NCBI GenBank assembly: GCA_017457225.1
Contig: JAFTHW010000001.1
Location: 1 to 64,000 of the forward strand
Length of the DNA: 64,000 bases
From: Clostridia bacterium
Lineage (GTDB): Bacteria; Bacillota; Clostridia; Christensenellales; Borkfalkiaceae
Direction: 5' to 3'
Position 1 is the first letter of the stretch; each line of letters opens with the position of its first letter. The notes beneath the pieces are model-generated. The model was not told where the DNA came from. It worked only from the letters and a program-made list of their open reading frames with translations, and ran no database searches. Both the position numbers and the translations under genes were made by a program. Shown here one piece after another: positions 1 to 6,893 of the stretch.

Positions 1-93
1 TATAGTGAAGGGACTTTTTAATTAAAGGAGATTTATGCCTATGAAAGTGAAACAGTTTTAACCCGAAAACACACATTTTTTTGAACAGGATAA

Positions 94-177
94 GGGCGAG
101 ATTCACTTTGCGAATTTCGCCCACTACAAAGAGAAACGGGATACCCGTTTTCTCCCCCGACAAGCGCAAATGCGCTT
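94..177. other. Three tandem stem-loops upstream of the excisionase gene
   Basis: Three consecutive inverted repeats: 94-122 (GGGCGA/TCGCCC), 131-154 (GAGAAACGGG/CCCGTTTTCTC) and 162-177 (AAGCGC/GCGCTT). They lie between the element body and the xis start at 205. A possible eight-codon ORF (36-62) with an AAAGGAG site sits just upstream. They could be terminators of the preceding element operon or a regulatory leader; the sequence does not decide. Confidence 0.4.
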
Positions 178-204
178 TATAAAATTTTATGATAAGGAGT
201 ATCA

Positions 205-414
205 ATGCAAGAAATTTTTAAGAATTATCCGGACGTCGTGAGCGTACCGCAAGTATCGAAAATGTTGAATTTAAGTATTCCCGTCGTGTATCGCCTTTTG
301 CAAGACGGCGAATTAAGAGCGAAAAAGGTCGGCACAAAATACGTTATCGCAAAGAAAAGCGTAATCGAATTTTTATTTTCGGAGGTAGATATTGAAAGGA
401 AGATTAGCGGTTAA
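205..414 (+). CDS. Excisionase-type helix-turn-helix protein
   Basis: A 69-residue protein with the MerR/excisionase-type HTH that directs element recombination. The pattern at residues 13-50 (SVPQVSKMLNLSIPVVYRLL, then a basic wing ending KKVGTKYVIAKKSVIEF) is that of Tn916-Xis-like and 'helix-turn-helix domain' family members. The start is ATG 205, with AAGGAG at 193-198. The last 23 bases overlap the integrase, and the integrase ribosome site lies inside this gene, so the two are translationally coupled. Role inferred: bends attachment DNA during excision and may regulate int. It could also be a pure regulator. Confidence 0.75.
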   Translation: MQEIFKNYPDVVSVPQVSKMLNLSIPVVYRLLQDGELRAKKVGTKYVIAKKSVIEFLFSEVDIERKISG

Positions 415-1861
415 AAACGGAAAATATTACGTCGTTATATCGTATAAGGACGAGCAAGGAAACTACAAAAACAAATGGATCGCAACGGGGCTTGACGAAA
501 AGAACAATAAACGCGCTGCCAACGATATGATGCGTGAAATCGTCGGTCAATTTGAACGCGGAGAATTACGTTCTCCCCCGAAACAAGGTCTTGAAAAGGA
601 AGATGCAACCCACGAAAACAATCCGTTGTTTTCCGATTATTTAATGGAATGGCTACAAATCGCAAAAGCGAATATCCAAATTTCCACGTTTAGCAATTAT
701 AACCGTCGCGCAAAAGCGATTGCCACCTACTTTGCGGAAAAGAAAATACGGTTAAAGGACTTAAAGCCGAAAGATATTCAAGACTATTATACGCATTTAC
801 AAAAGAACGGGAAAAGCGTACAAGAGTGCCACCACATGCACACGGTTATCCACCGCGCTTTACAGGTTGCCTACCGTAGCGATTATATCCAAACGAATCC
901 TGCCGATAAAGTAGAACGCCCGAAATCCCCTAAATACAAGGCGAAGTTTTACACCGCCGAGCAAATGAAAACGCTCTTTGAAAAACTCAAAGCCGATCCT
1001 TACGGATATATTTACAAGTTGACCGCAATTTACGGTTTAAGGCGCAGCGAAGTTCTCGGTATGCGTTGGAGCGCGATTGATTTTGAAAGAAATACGATAA
1101 CGCTCGACCACGCCGTTATTCAATGCGAGGTAGACGGAAAAAGACGCGTCGTTACCAAAGATAAAATGAAAAATCAATCAAGTATGCGGACGCTCCCCAT
1201 TCTGCCTGCCGTAAAAGAAATGCTCCTGCAATTAAAGCAAGAGCAAGAAGAACGACAAGAACGTTACGGGGATTATTACAACCCGAAATATCTCGATTAC
1301 GTTTGCGTTGACGAAACGGGAACGCTCATACGCCCCGATACGTTGACAACACATTTCAAATCGTTTTTGGTGCGGAATAATTTGCCCGTTATTCGGTTAC
1401 ACGAATTAAGGCACAGTTGCGCGAGTATTTTGATTGCGAGCGGCGTAAGTATGAAAGCCGTTCAAGAATGGCTTGGGCATAGTACCTTTTCGACGACAGC
1501 CGATATTTACAGTCACTTGAATTATTCGTCGAAACTCAATATAGCCGAAACGCTTGCGGGCATTTTCGACGGTAAGCCCGTTTTGCAAACGCAAGACGAT
1601 TCCGACGTAATGGCGACTATGCAAAAAATCTTTTATTCTTCGGATATGTTGGACGAGCCACCCAAAAAACCCGTAAAACAAACGGAAACGTTTATCGAAG
1701 AAACAGACCAGCCCGACGACGAAGAAAGCGATATAGCCGAATTTAAGCACGTTAGGGACGAAATGGAACGGCTTGGCTTTGAAACGCTCGACGAATACTT
1801 CGATTATCTCGACTATATAGAGCAACGGCAAAAGCGGAAGTCTTCGTCAATGCAAATGTAA
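392..1861 (+). CDS. Tyrosine recombinase/integrase
   Basis: A 489-residue phage/ICE-type integrase that catalyses strand exchange between attP and attB. It has an N-terminal AP2-like arm-binding domain (about residues 1-60), a core-binding SAM-like domain (about 70-175) and a C-terminal catalytic domain. Visible catalytic residues are Arg in IYGLRRSEVLG (about 210), HELRH (about 336-340), GHST (about 362) and Tyr in ADIYSHL (about 370). The start is TTG at 392, chosen because GGAGGT lies at 381-386 inside xis. It ends in an unusual acidic tail of about 110 residues rich in D/E. It sits 39 bp from the CCA end of a tRNA-Ser, the usual arrangement of an integrase beside its attachment region. 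Confidence 0.93.
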   Translation: MKGRLAVKNGKYYVVISYKDEQGNYKNKWIATGLDEKNNKRAANDMMREIVGQFERGELRSPPKQGLEKEDATHENNPLFSDYLMEWLQIAKANIQISTFSNYNRRAKAIATYFAEKKIRLKDLKPKDIQDYYTHLQKNGKSVQECHHMHTVIHRALQVAYRSDYIQTNPADKVERPKSPKYKAKFYTAEQMKTLFEKLKADPYGYIYKLTAIYGLRRSEVLGMRWSAIDFERNTITLDHAVIQCEVDGKRRVVTKDKMKNQSSMRTLPILPAVKEMLLQLKQEQEERQERYGDYYNPKYLDYVCVDETGTLIRPDTLTTHFKSFLVRNNLPVIRLHELRHSCASILIASGVSMKAVQEWLGHSTFSTTADIYSHLNYSSKLNIAETLAGIFDGKPVLQTQDDSDVMATMQKIFYSSDMLDEPPKKPVKQTETFIEETDQPDDEESDIAEFKHVRDEMERLGFETLDEYFDYLDYIEQRQKRKSSSMQM

Positions 1862-1869
1862 AAAAAGAG

Positions 1870-1896
1870 CCAGCCCCGACCTTAAATCGGGGCTGG
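1870..1896 (-). terminator. Intrinsic terminator of tRNA-Ser
   Basis: A ten-bp perfect stem (CCAGCCCCGA / TCGGGGCTGG) is followed on the minus strand by CTCTTTTTTT. It lies between the tRNA 3' end and the integrase stop and could also stop integrase transcription from the other side. Confidence 0.85.
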
Positions 1897-1899
1897 ATT

Positions 1900-1991
1900 T
1901 GGCGGAAGGTGAGGGATTCGAACCCCCGGACACCGTTAAGCGTCGTCCGCTTTCAAGGCGGATGCAATAAACCAAGCTCTACCAACCTTCC
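1900..1991 (-). tRNA. tRNA-Ser(UGA), complete, probably element-borne
   Basis: Full cloverleaf on the minus strand. The acceptor GGAAGGT pairs with ACCTTCC over seven bp, followed by discriminator G and an encoded CCA (1900-1902). The anticodon stem TCCGC/GCGGA encloses the loop CTTGAAA, with anticodon TGA at 1953-1955. It has a long class II variable arm and the T arm GGGGG-TTCGAAT-CCCTC. The D arm is weaker (G-C, U-G and A-U pairs). It reads serine codons UCN, mainly UCA. No promoter is obvious just upstream; the nearest consensus promoter (2229-2257) also serves the truncated tRNA-Ser. Its acceptor differs from that of the truncated copy, so it is not a simple duplicate. Confidence 0.93.
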
Positions 1992-2016
1992 ATATTTGAT
2001 TTTGAACTTTTATCTT

Positions 2017-2095
2017 TTCTACAAATTTGACGACTTGAAAATAATTTTGTAGAAAAATTTGTAGAATTTTTCGTGAACTGCAACTGTTTGTAGAA
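2017..2095. repeat. Four TTGTAGAA octamers, candidate integrase arm sites
   Basis: TTGTAGAA occurs at 2047-2054, 2059-2066 and 2088-2095, and its reverse complement at 2017-2024. This is four copies in 79 bp of AT-rich DNA between the complete and truncated tRNA-Ser genes. Clustered short direct repeats beside an integrase gene are typical of arm-type sites bound by the integrase N-terminal domain. No other feature is seen in 1992-2176. Confidence 0.55.
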
Positions 2096-2176
2096 ATCGA
2101 AACAGCCGAATTTCTCTTATATAGTAAGACTTTTAGGGGAAACGGAAACGATTTTGACTACTTGATATCAAGTGCA

Positions 2177-2216
2177 TTTCAAGACCGCCTCGTTATGACC
2201 GCTTCGATATTCCTGC
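2177..2216 (-). pseudogene. Truncated host tRNA-Ser(UGA), 5' half only
   Basis: Reading on the minus strand from 2216: acceptor strand GCAGGAA, then TA (positions 8-9), a D stem TCG/CGA closing a GG-containing loop, anticodon 5' stem GCGGT and loop CTTGAAA with anticodon TGA (2179-2181). The next bases are TGCAC instead of the ACCGC needed to close the stem, and no variable arm or T arm follows. The 5' end lies about six nt after the expected start of the promoter at 2229-2257. Inferred to be the original chromosomal gene, split at the anticodon loop by element integration. Confidence 0.7.
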
Positions 2217-2228
2217 ACGTATGTGCTT

Positions 2229-2257
2229 ATTATAACGCATTCTTTTTGAATTGTCAA
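2229..2257 (-). promoter_or_regulatory. Promoter of the (disrupted) tRNA-Ser gene
   Basis: Minus-strand TTGACA (2252-2257) and TATAAT (2229-2234) with a 17-bp spacer. The predicted start is about six nt before the truncated tRNA 5' end. It may now drive the intact tRNA-Ser through a leader of about 230 nt. Confidence 0.8.
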
Positions 2258-2280
2258 TCGCTTTTTACGTCCTAACGAGG

Positions 2281-2317
2281 AAAATCCTTCCCCGTGACCT
2301 AAAAGGGGAAGGATTTT
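2281..2317 (-). terminator. Terminator after the SPFH/RHH operon
   Basis: A long perfect inverted repeat, AAAATCCTTCCCC / GGGGAAGGATTTT, with U-rich flanks in both directions. It lies 20 bp beyond the stop of the minus-strand RHH gene. Confidence 0.85.
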
Positions 2318-2336
2318 CGGGAGGCATAAAGATCAC

Positions 2337-2537
2337 TCACTCAATATCCAATTCAGGTGGAACGTCAATTTCGTCCGAGACGTACTTGCCGTTCTTCTTT
2401 CGCTGACGGACGCATTCCGACAACAAATATTCGATTTGTCCGTTGACCGAACGGAAATCGTCCTCCGCCCACGAAGCAATCGCTTCGTACAGCTTGGAAG
2501 ATAACCGCAACGGGATTTGCTTTTTTTGATCGTTCAT
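2337..2537 (-). CDS. Small ribbon-helix-helix (Arc-like) protein
   Basis: A 66-residue protein. Residues 6-46 (IPLRLSSKLYEAIASWAEDD, then FRSVNGQIEYLLSECV) match the beta-helix-helix pattern of Arc/MetJ-type DNA-binding proteins: an 'I-P-L-R' strand followed by two helices with an 'S-V-N-G-Q-I-E' turn. A charged tail follows. The start has an AGGTAGGA site, and the gene is 25 bp behind the SPFH gene in the same operon. The pairing suggests a local regulator or accessory of that protein. No toxin is present beside it, so an antitoxin role is not supported. Confidence 0.7.
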   Translation of the reverse strand: MNDQKKQIPLRLSSKLYEAIASWAEDDFRSVNGQIEYLLSECVRQRKKNGKYVSDEIDVPPELDIE

Positions 2538-2562
2538 GTCTGTTCCTACCTTATTCTACGGC

Positions 2563-3591
2563 TTAATATAAACTGCCCGTGTTCACAATCGGCTGCGCGT
2601 CGTGGTTGCCGCAAAGGACTACCAAAAGATTGGATACCATCGCCGCCTTGCGCTCTTCGTCCAACTGTACTGTTTCGTTTGCATTCAAGCGTTCCAACGC
2701 CATTTCGACCATACCAACCGCGCCGTCTACGATCATTTTTCTCGCGTCAATGATCGCCGAAGCCTGCTGACGTTGTAACATCACCGCCGCAATTTCAGGC
2801 GCGTACGCAAGATACGTAATGCGAGCTTCCAAAATCTCAATACCTGCTTCGTCTACGCGTTTTTGGATCTCGTCACGGATTCTCGACGCTACGATTTCAC
2901 TCGATCCACGAAGACTGCCGTCGTCTTCAATGCCGTCACCTGTCGTATCGATACCGGGCGCTACGTCGTAGGGGTAGATACGGACGATGTTTCTAAGCGC
3001 GCTGTCGCATTGCAGGGAAAGATATTCCTTATAATTATCCACGTTAAACGCCGCTTTCGCCGTATCCACAACACGCCACATAACCGCAATACCAATCTCT
3101 ACGGGATTACCCAAGCAATCGTTGATCTTCTGACGGTTGTTATTGAGCGTCATAATTTTAAGGGAAATACGCTTATTGGGGATTTGAAGAGAAGCGAGCG
3201 CGCTTTCTCCGTTTGCCGTCGTCGTCAACGGAGTATGCGTTTTTACGTCGCCGCTTTGGTTGAGTTTCGTTCCCGCCGCGGGATTCACCGCTACGCAGAA
3301 AGGATTTACCGCGTAAAACCCTTCGCCTTTAATCGTTCCGATATATTTCCCAAACAGAGTAAGTACCAACGCTTCCTGCGGCTTCAATACGCGCAAACCC
3401 ACCAAGGGAATCCAACACACGCAAAAAGCCAACATCGCAACGATAAATACGACAAGCCCGATCGTCATTTTGCCGTTTTCCATAAGTACCGCGCCGCAAA
3501 TCACGCCCGCCAAGGCAAGCAATTCGATCAGTACCCACAAAACCAACGTCCGCATGCCGTTTTTCTTATTCGTTAAAATAATTTCTTGCAT
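2563..3591 (-). CDS. SPFH/Band 7 domain membrane protein
   Basis: A 342-residue membrane-anchored protein of the stomatin/prohibitin/flotillin superfamily, thought to oligomerise and organise membrane microdomains. Two hydrophobic segments (about residues 13-37 and 44-65) form an N-terminal hairpin. The SPFH core follows, with [20 protein letters not shown] at its entry, a '[12 protein letters not shown]' stretch, and a C-terminal helical region with [20 protein letters not shown] typical of the family. Start ATG 3591 has AGGAGG about 8 bp upstream. First gene of a two-gene operon with the RHH protein. The client or process is unknown. Confidence 0.85.
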   Translation of the reverse strand: MQEIILTNKKNGMRTLVLWVLIELLALAGVICGAVLMENGKMTIGLVVFIVAMLAFCVCWIPLVGLRVLKPQEALVLTLFGKYIGTIKGEGFYAVNPFCVAVNPAAGTKLNQSGDVKTHTPLTTTANGESALASLQIPNKRISLKIMTLNNNRQKINDCLGNPVEIGIAVMWRVVDTAKAAFNVDNYKEYLSLQCDSALRNIVRIYPYDVAPGIDTTGDGIEDDGSLRGSSEIVASRIRDEIQKRVDEAGIEILEARITYLAYAPEIAAVMLQRQQASAIIDARKMIVDGAVGMVEMALERLNANETVQLDEERKAAMVSNLLVVLCGNHDAQPIVNTGSLY

Positions 3592-3622
3592 AAAATACCT
3601 CCTATATGCTTTTGATATTAAA

Positions 3623-3652
3623 ATGATATCATATATTGATAGGAGTTGTCAA
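3623..3652 (-). promoter_or_regulatory. Promoter of the SPFH operon
   Basis: Minus-strand TTGACA (3647-3652), 18-bp spacer, TATCAT (3623-3628), about 32 bp before the start codon. Confidence 0.7.
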
Positions 3653-3693
3653 TAGATTTCGACAAAATTTTCAAAAAATTTTTTAAGACGGAA

Positions 3694-5583
3694 TCAAATC
3701 AACGTTTCGTATTCGGCGTAGAGTTCGTCGAGTCGGTTTTTGATGATTTCCAAACGGTTGCATTTTTCGCTAAGAAGAGGGAAGTTCGCCGTCACTTCGG
3801 GCAAGGTAAGGGAATGATTGATCTCGGCTTCCTCGGTTTCGAGCGAGGCAATTTCTTCCTCTATTTTCTTAATCCGCGCGCGGCGTTTGGCGTCGGCGGC
3901 GCGGTCTTCTTTCGTTCTGTGATACGCTTCCTTTTTGTCGGAATTTGTCGAAAGAGTAGGGGCAGGTACGGGTTGAGCCGTATCTTTTAGGGAAGATTTA
4001 TACACTGCGTATTCCTCGTACGAGCCTTTAAATTCCACGGCTTTTCCGTTTTCTAACTCCAAAATTTTATCGGCAATGGCGCGGATAAAGTAGCGGTCGT
4101 GGGAAACGAACAAAATTGTACCGTCGAAAGCTTTTAACGCCTCTTCCAGACTCTCTCTTGCGGGAAGATCTAGGTGGTTGGTGGGCTCGTCGAGGACGAG
4201 GGTATTGGCGTTTTCGCACTCGAACACGGCGAGGGCGAGTTTTGCCCGTTCGCCGCCCGAGAGAAAACGGACGGGCTTGTCCATATCTTCCGATTCCAAT
4301 TTCGCTTGCGCGAGAATGTTTCTAACTTTGGTTTGATCCCACGAAACGTGTCTGCCCCAAAGCTCGTACAAAACGGTGTTGTCGGGGTCGAGGTTTGCAT
4401 TTTCCTGATCGTAATAGGCGATTTTGACGAATCGCCCCGTTTTCACGGCGGAGTTCTTTCCGCGAACGATCTCTTTGATGAGTGTGGATTTTCCCGTCCC
4501 GTTATCGCCCACAACAGCGCATTTTTCACCGCGTACAAGCGTGAACGAAGCGTCGGGAAGCAGGACTTTTTCCCCTGCGGTCAGTTGTAAATGGGATACT
4601 TCTAATACTCGTTCGTAGGGTTTTTCGGTATAGGAAAACGTGAAACGTGGCGGAGTAGGAGGCAAGGAGGGCTTTTCGATCAGCTCCATTTTATCCAATT
4701 TTTTCATACGCGATTGCGCGGATTTGGTGGTGCTGGCGCGGACGAGATTTTTGTCCACGTATTCCTGCAAATGCGCTCGTTCGACTTGTTGTTTTTCGTA
4801 TTCTTTTAAAAGGTGAGCGGTCTTTTCCGCTTTAAGCAGTTTATACTTTGTATAATTCCCTTTAAACACGCTGAGTTTTTTGTTTTCGATCTCGTAAATA
4901 ATCCGCGCGGTTTTATCAAGGAAATACCGATCGTGTGAGACGGTGAGGATCGCGCCCTTGAACGAGACGAGATACTCTTCAAGCCAAAACAGCGTTTTCA
5001 TATCGAGATGATTGGTAGGTTCGTCGAGAATGAGTAGTTCCGGCTCTTCGAGAAGGAGTCGGCAGAGTTTGAGTCTTGTCTTTTCTCCGCCCGACATCGT
5101 GGAGATTTTTTGCTCGTACGAATCGGCAAATCCCATACCGCCAAGCACCGTTCGGATTTTGACTTCATATTGATAACTGTCCCGCGCGGCGATCTGTCTG
5201 TTCAGATTCTCGTATTTTTGGGACAGAGCCCGATATTCCACGGAATCTCCGTCCGTTTTGGAAATGAGGGCTTCCACGTCGCGAAGGGACTGAATCGCCT
5301 TGATGTCGGAGGAAAAGATCTCCCGCATTTCGTCGAAAACGGTATTATCCGAATCGTACCCGCCCGTTTGCGCGAGATAGCCGATACGGATTCCGTTCTT
5401 GCGGAACACAACGCCGCTCTCGGCGTCAAGCTCTCCCAAGATCAGGCGAATGAGCGTGGTTTTGCCCTCGCCGTTGCCACCGATGAGTCCAATGCGCTCC
5501 CCCTCGGACAGCGTAAAAGAGACGTTCTCTAAAAGAGAGCCGCCTTGGAATCCGAACGATACGTTTTCAAAAGATACCAACAT
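3694..5583 (-). CDS. ABC-F family ATPase
   Basis: A 629-residue soluble protein with two ABC ATPase domains and no membrane segment, the architecture of ABC-F translation factors that bind the ribosomal E site. Domain 1 has Walker A GGNGEGKTT (about residue 35), signature MSGGEKTRLKL and Walker B LLILDEPTNHLD. The charged linker of about 80 residues (EKQQVERAHLQEYVDKNLV) is the P-site tRNA interaction motif region. Domain 2 has GDNGTGKST, LSGGERAKLAL and VLDEPTNHLD. A C-terminal coiled-coil extension (about residues 540-629) ends the protein. The length fits the Uup/YdiF group. Housekeeping or antibiotic-protection roles cannot be separated from sequence. Confidence 0.9.
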   Translation of the reverse strand: MLVSFENVSFGFQGGSLLENVSFTLSEGERIGLIGGNGEGKTTLIRLILGELDAESGVVFRKNGIRIGYLAQTGGYDSDNTVFDEMREIFSSDIKAIQSLRDVEALISKTDGDSVEYRALSQKYENLNRQIAARDSYQYEVKIRTVLGGMGFADSYEQKISTMSGGEKTRLKLCRLLLEEPELLILDEPTNHLDMKTLFWLEEYLVSFKGAILTVSHDRYFLDKTARIIYEIENKKLSVFKGNYTKYKLLKAEKTAHLLKEYEKQQVERAHLQEYVDKNLVRASTTKSAQSRMKKLDKMELIEKPSLPPTPPRFTFSYTEKPYERVLEVSHLQLTAGEKVLLPDASFTLVRGEKCAVVGDNGTGKSTLIKEIVRGKNSAVKTGRFVKIAYYDQENANLDPDNTVLYELWGRHVSWDQTKVRNILAQAKLESEDMDKPVRFLSGGERAKLALAVFECENANTLVLDEPTNHLDLPARESLEEALKAFDGTILFVSHDRYFIRAIADKILELENGKAVEFKGSYEEYAVYKSSLKDTAQPVPAPTLSTNSDKKEAYHRTKEDRAADAKRRARIKKIEEEIASLETEEAEINHSLTLPEVTANFPLLSEKCNRLEIIKNRLDELYAEYETLI

Positions 5584-5612
5584 ATAAAACCTCGGGAATA
5601 GAAATCTCCGCA

Positions 5613-5780
5613 GTGGACAAACTGTCGGAAATGAAAAATGTAAAAAAGACGTTGTTAAAAATCCGCGCTCTGCAAACGGAGTTCTTATCCGCTCCTCCTA
5701 AACGCGCCGCGAAAATCACCGAAAAACTGGTCAGGCTTAAAGCTACGGTGTTCGACGGAGAGCCAAAGGACAGACTTTAA
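5613..5780 (+). CDS. Possible small ORF or gene remnant
   Basis: An open frame of 55 codons starting at GTG 5613 (alternative ATG 5631), ending TAA 5778-5780. The peptide is basic and helical-looking (KKTLLKIRALQTEFL, then a proline turn, KRAAKITEKLVRLKATVF). The frame stays open upstream into the divergent ABC-F start. No ribosome site is visible, and the end overlaps the tail of the minus-strand radical SAM gene by four bases. Codon choice resembles the neighbours. It may be the 3' remnant of a displaced gene rather than a functional one; I recognise no family. Confidence 0.3.
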   Translation: MDKLSEMKNVKKTLLKIRALQTEFLSAPPKRAAKITEKLVRLKATVFDGEPKDRL

Positions 5781-6682
5781 AAATCCCACTCGGGGATATA
5801 GGCTTTGTCGGCGGAGTCCCGTTCCTGCGCGAATAAATTTCCGATTCCCAGCGCAAACGCTTCGTTTAAGACGTTGTCGTATTCTCTCGCTGTTACTTTT
5901 CGGGCGAGTTCGGGAAAGGAGTCGATATTTCCGAATGGCGTGTATTGGCTCATCAAGCTCAAATACGTCGTTTCGGGGAGTTCGTTTTTAAACCACCGCA
6001 GGATTTGTTTGGAGTCGTTTGCGCAAAGGGGCATTACGAGATGCCGTACGATGGTACCCGACAGCATTTTTCCCTCTTTGGTCATACAAAGGGGCTTTTT
6101 TGCCATAAACGCGACCGCTTGGCTCGCCACGTCAAAATAATCCGCTCTGCCCAAATACCGCTTCGAGAGCGTAGGGGAGTAGAATTTGACGTCGGGCAAA
6201 TAAATATCCACGTACTCGTCGATGCGCGCAAGCGTCTCAATTTTTTCATAGCTTCCCGTATTGTAGACGACGGGAATTTTCGGTTTATAGATCCGAAACG
6301 CCTGTACCAGGTACGGAACGAGATGGGAGGGGGTAACGAGAGAAATATTCTCCGCGCCCATATCTTCCAGCTCTTTAAAAATATCCGCAAGCTCGTTTGG
6401 AGTGACCACCTTGCCGCGCTTTGCGCGGGAAACTTCGTAATTTTGACAGAACGGGCAACGGAGATTGCAGCCCGTAAAAAAGATCGTACCGCTTCCTTTT
6501 CGGAAAGAGATACACGGCTCTTCAAAGGGGTGGAGATAATATTTTGCAACGGAAAGCCCCGTTACTCCGCAAGCGCCCGCGCCGCTTAGGCGGTTTGCGC
6601 CGCATTCCAAAGGACAAAGACGACAATTTTGCAATTCTTTATTCCATTCGGTATTTTGCGTTGTCCAGATCTTCTCGCTCAT
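5777..6682 (-). CDS. PflX-like radical SAM protein
   Basis: A 301-residue radical SAM enzyme of the COG1313/PflX type, related to pyruvate formate-lyase activases; the substrate is unknown. The [4Fe-4S]-SAM motif is GCNLRCPFCQN, with C72, C76 and C79. An N-terminal cysteine set (C20, C23, C27 and C38, in NCRLCPLECGANR and GACGV) is characteristic of this branch and may hold a second metal site. The GTIFFTGC lead-in and the GSYEK / PDVKFY strands follow the partial TIM barrel. ATG 6682 has an AAGGAG site. The gene stands alone under its own promoter, with no glycyl radical enzyme nearby, so a specific activase role cannot be assigned. Confidence 0.85.
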   Translation of the reverse strand: MSEKIWTTQNTEWNKELQNCRLCPLECGANRLSGAGACGVTGLSVAKYYLHPFEEPCISFRKGSGTIFFTGCNLRCPFCQNYEVSRAKRGKVVTPNELADIFKELEDMGAENISLVTPSHLVPYLVQAFRIYKPKIPVVYNTGSYEKIETLARIDEYVDIYLPDVKFYSPTLSKRYLGRADYFDVASQAVAFMAKKPLCMTKEGKMLSGTIVRHLVMPLCANDSKQILRWFKNELPETTYLSLMSQYTPFGNIDSFPELARKVTAREYDNVLNEAFALGIGNLFAQERDSADKAYIPEWDF

Positions 6683-6700
6683 AAAAACTCCTTAGAAAAT

Positions 6701-6729
6701 AGTATAACACAATTAAAAAAATTTTGCAA
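6701..6729 (-). promoter_or_regulatory. Promoter of the radical SAM gene
   Basis: Minus-strand TTGCAA (6724-6729), 17-bp spacer, TATACT (6701-6706), 18 bp upstream of the start codon. Confidence 0.65.
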
Positions 6730-6766
6730 GCGGGTGAACGTATTGAAGAAAGAGTGGCGGAATAAG

Positions 6767-6795
6767 TTGACAAAAGTCGGAAAAAGGAATATAAT
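6767..6795 (+). promoter_or_regulatory. metK promoter
   Basis: TTGACA (6767-6772), 17-bp spacer, TATAAT (6790-6795): a perfect consensus promoter. It gives a leader of about 90 nt before metK. Confidence 0.85.
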
Positions 6796-6801
6796 GTATA
6801 T

Positions 6802-6866
6802 TCCCGAAGAGCGGATTTTTCCGATTTCTTGTGGGAACGTCGCCGTAAATCTGTTCTGCGGAGACG
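6802..6866 (+). promoter_or_regulatory. Structured leader of metK, two stem-loops
   Basis: Two adjacent stem-loops lie in the metK leader. The first is closed by TCCC (6802-6805) with GGGA (6832-6835) around an inner CGGA/TCCG helix. The second pairs CGTC-G-CCG (6838-6845) with CGG-A-GACG (6859-6866) around a 13-nt loop. metK leaders in Bacillota often carry SAM riboswitches, but none of the S-box (SAM-I) landmarks is recognisable and there is no terminator. The class is unassigned. Confidence 0.4.
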
Positions 6867-6893
6867 AACTATGTTAAAAAGAGGATTTTTTAC

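Larger units (their letters stand above)
1..2177. mobile_element. Right end of a tyrosine-recombinase integrative element
   Basis: Seen: an excisionase-like HTH gene, a tyrosine integrase, a full tRNA-Ser(UGA), and a stretch with four TTGTAGAA octamers (2017-2024 inverted; 2047-2054, 2059-2066 and 2088-2095 direct) that look like integrase arm sites. The boundary is placed at about 2177 because a host tRNA-Ser gene reading on the minus strand from 2216 stops matching tRNA structure at the end of its anticodon loop. The rest of the element lies left of the window. Inference: prophage or ICE; the cargo is not visible. Confidence 0.65.

Noticed and set aside
2337..2537. Antitoxin of a toxin-antitoxin pair
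   Set aside because: RHH fold is compatible, but the only operon partner is an SPFH membrane protein and no toxin family is recognisable.
6796..6893. Classical S-box (SAM-I) riboswitch before metK
   Set aside because: The leader is too short and lacks the conserved S-box core and a terminator; kept only as an unassigned structured leader.
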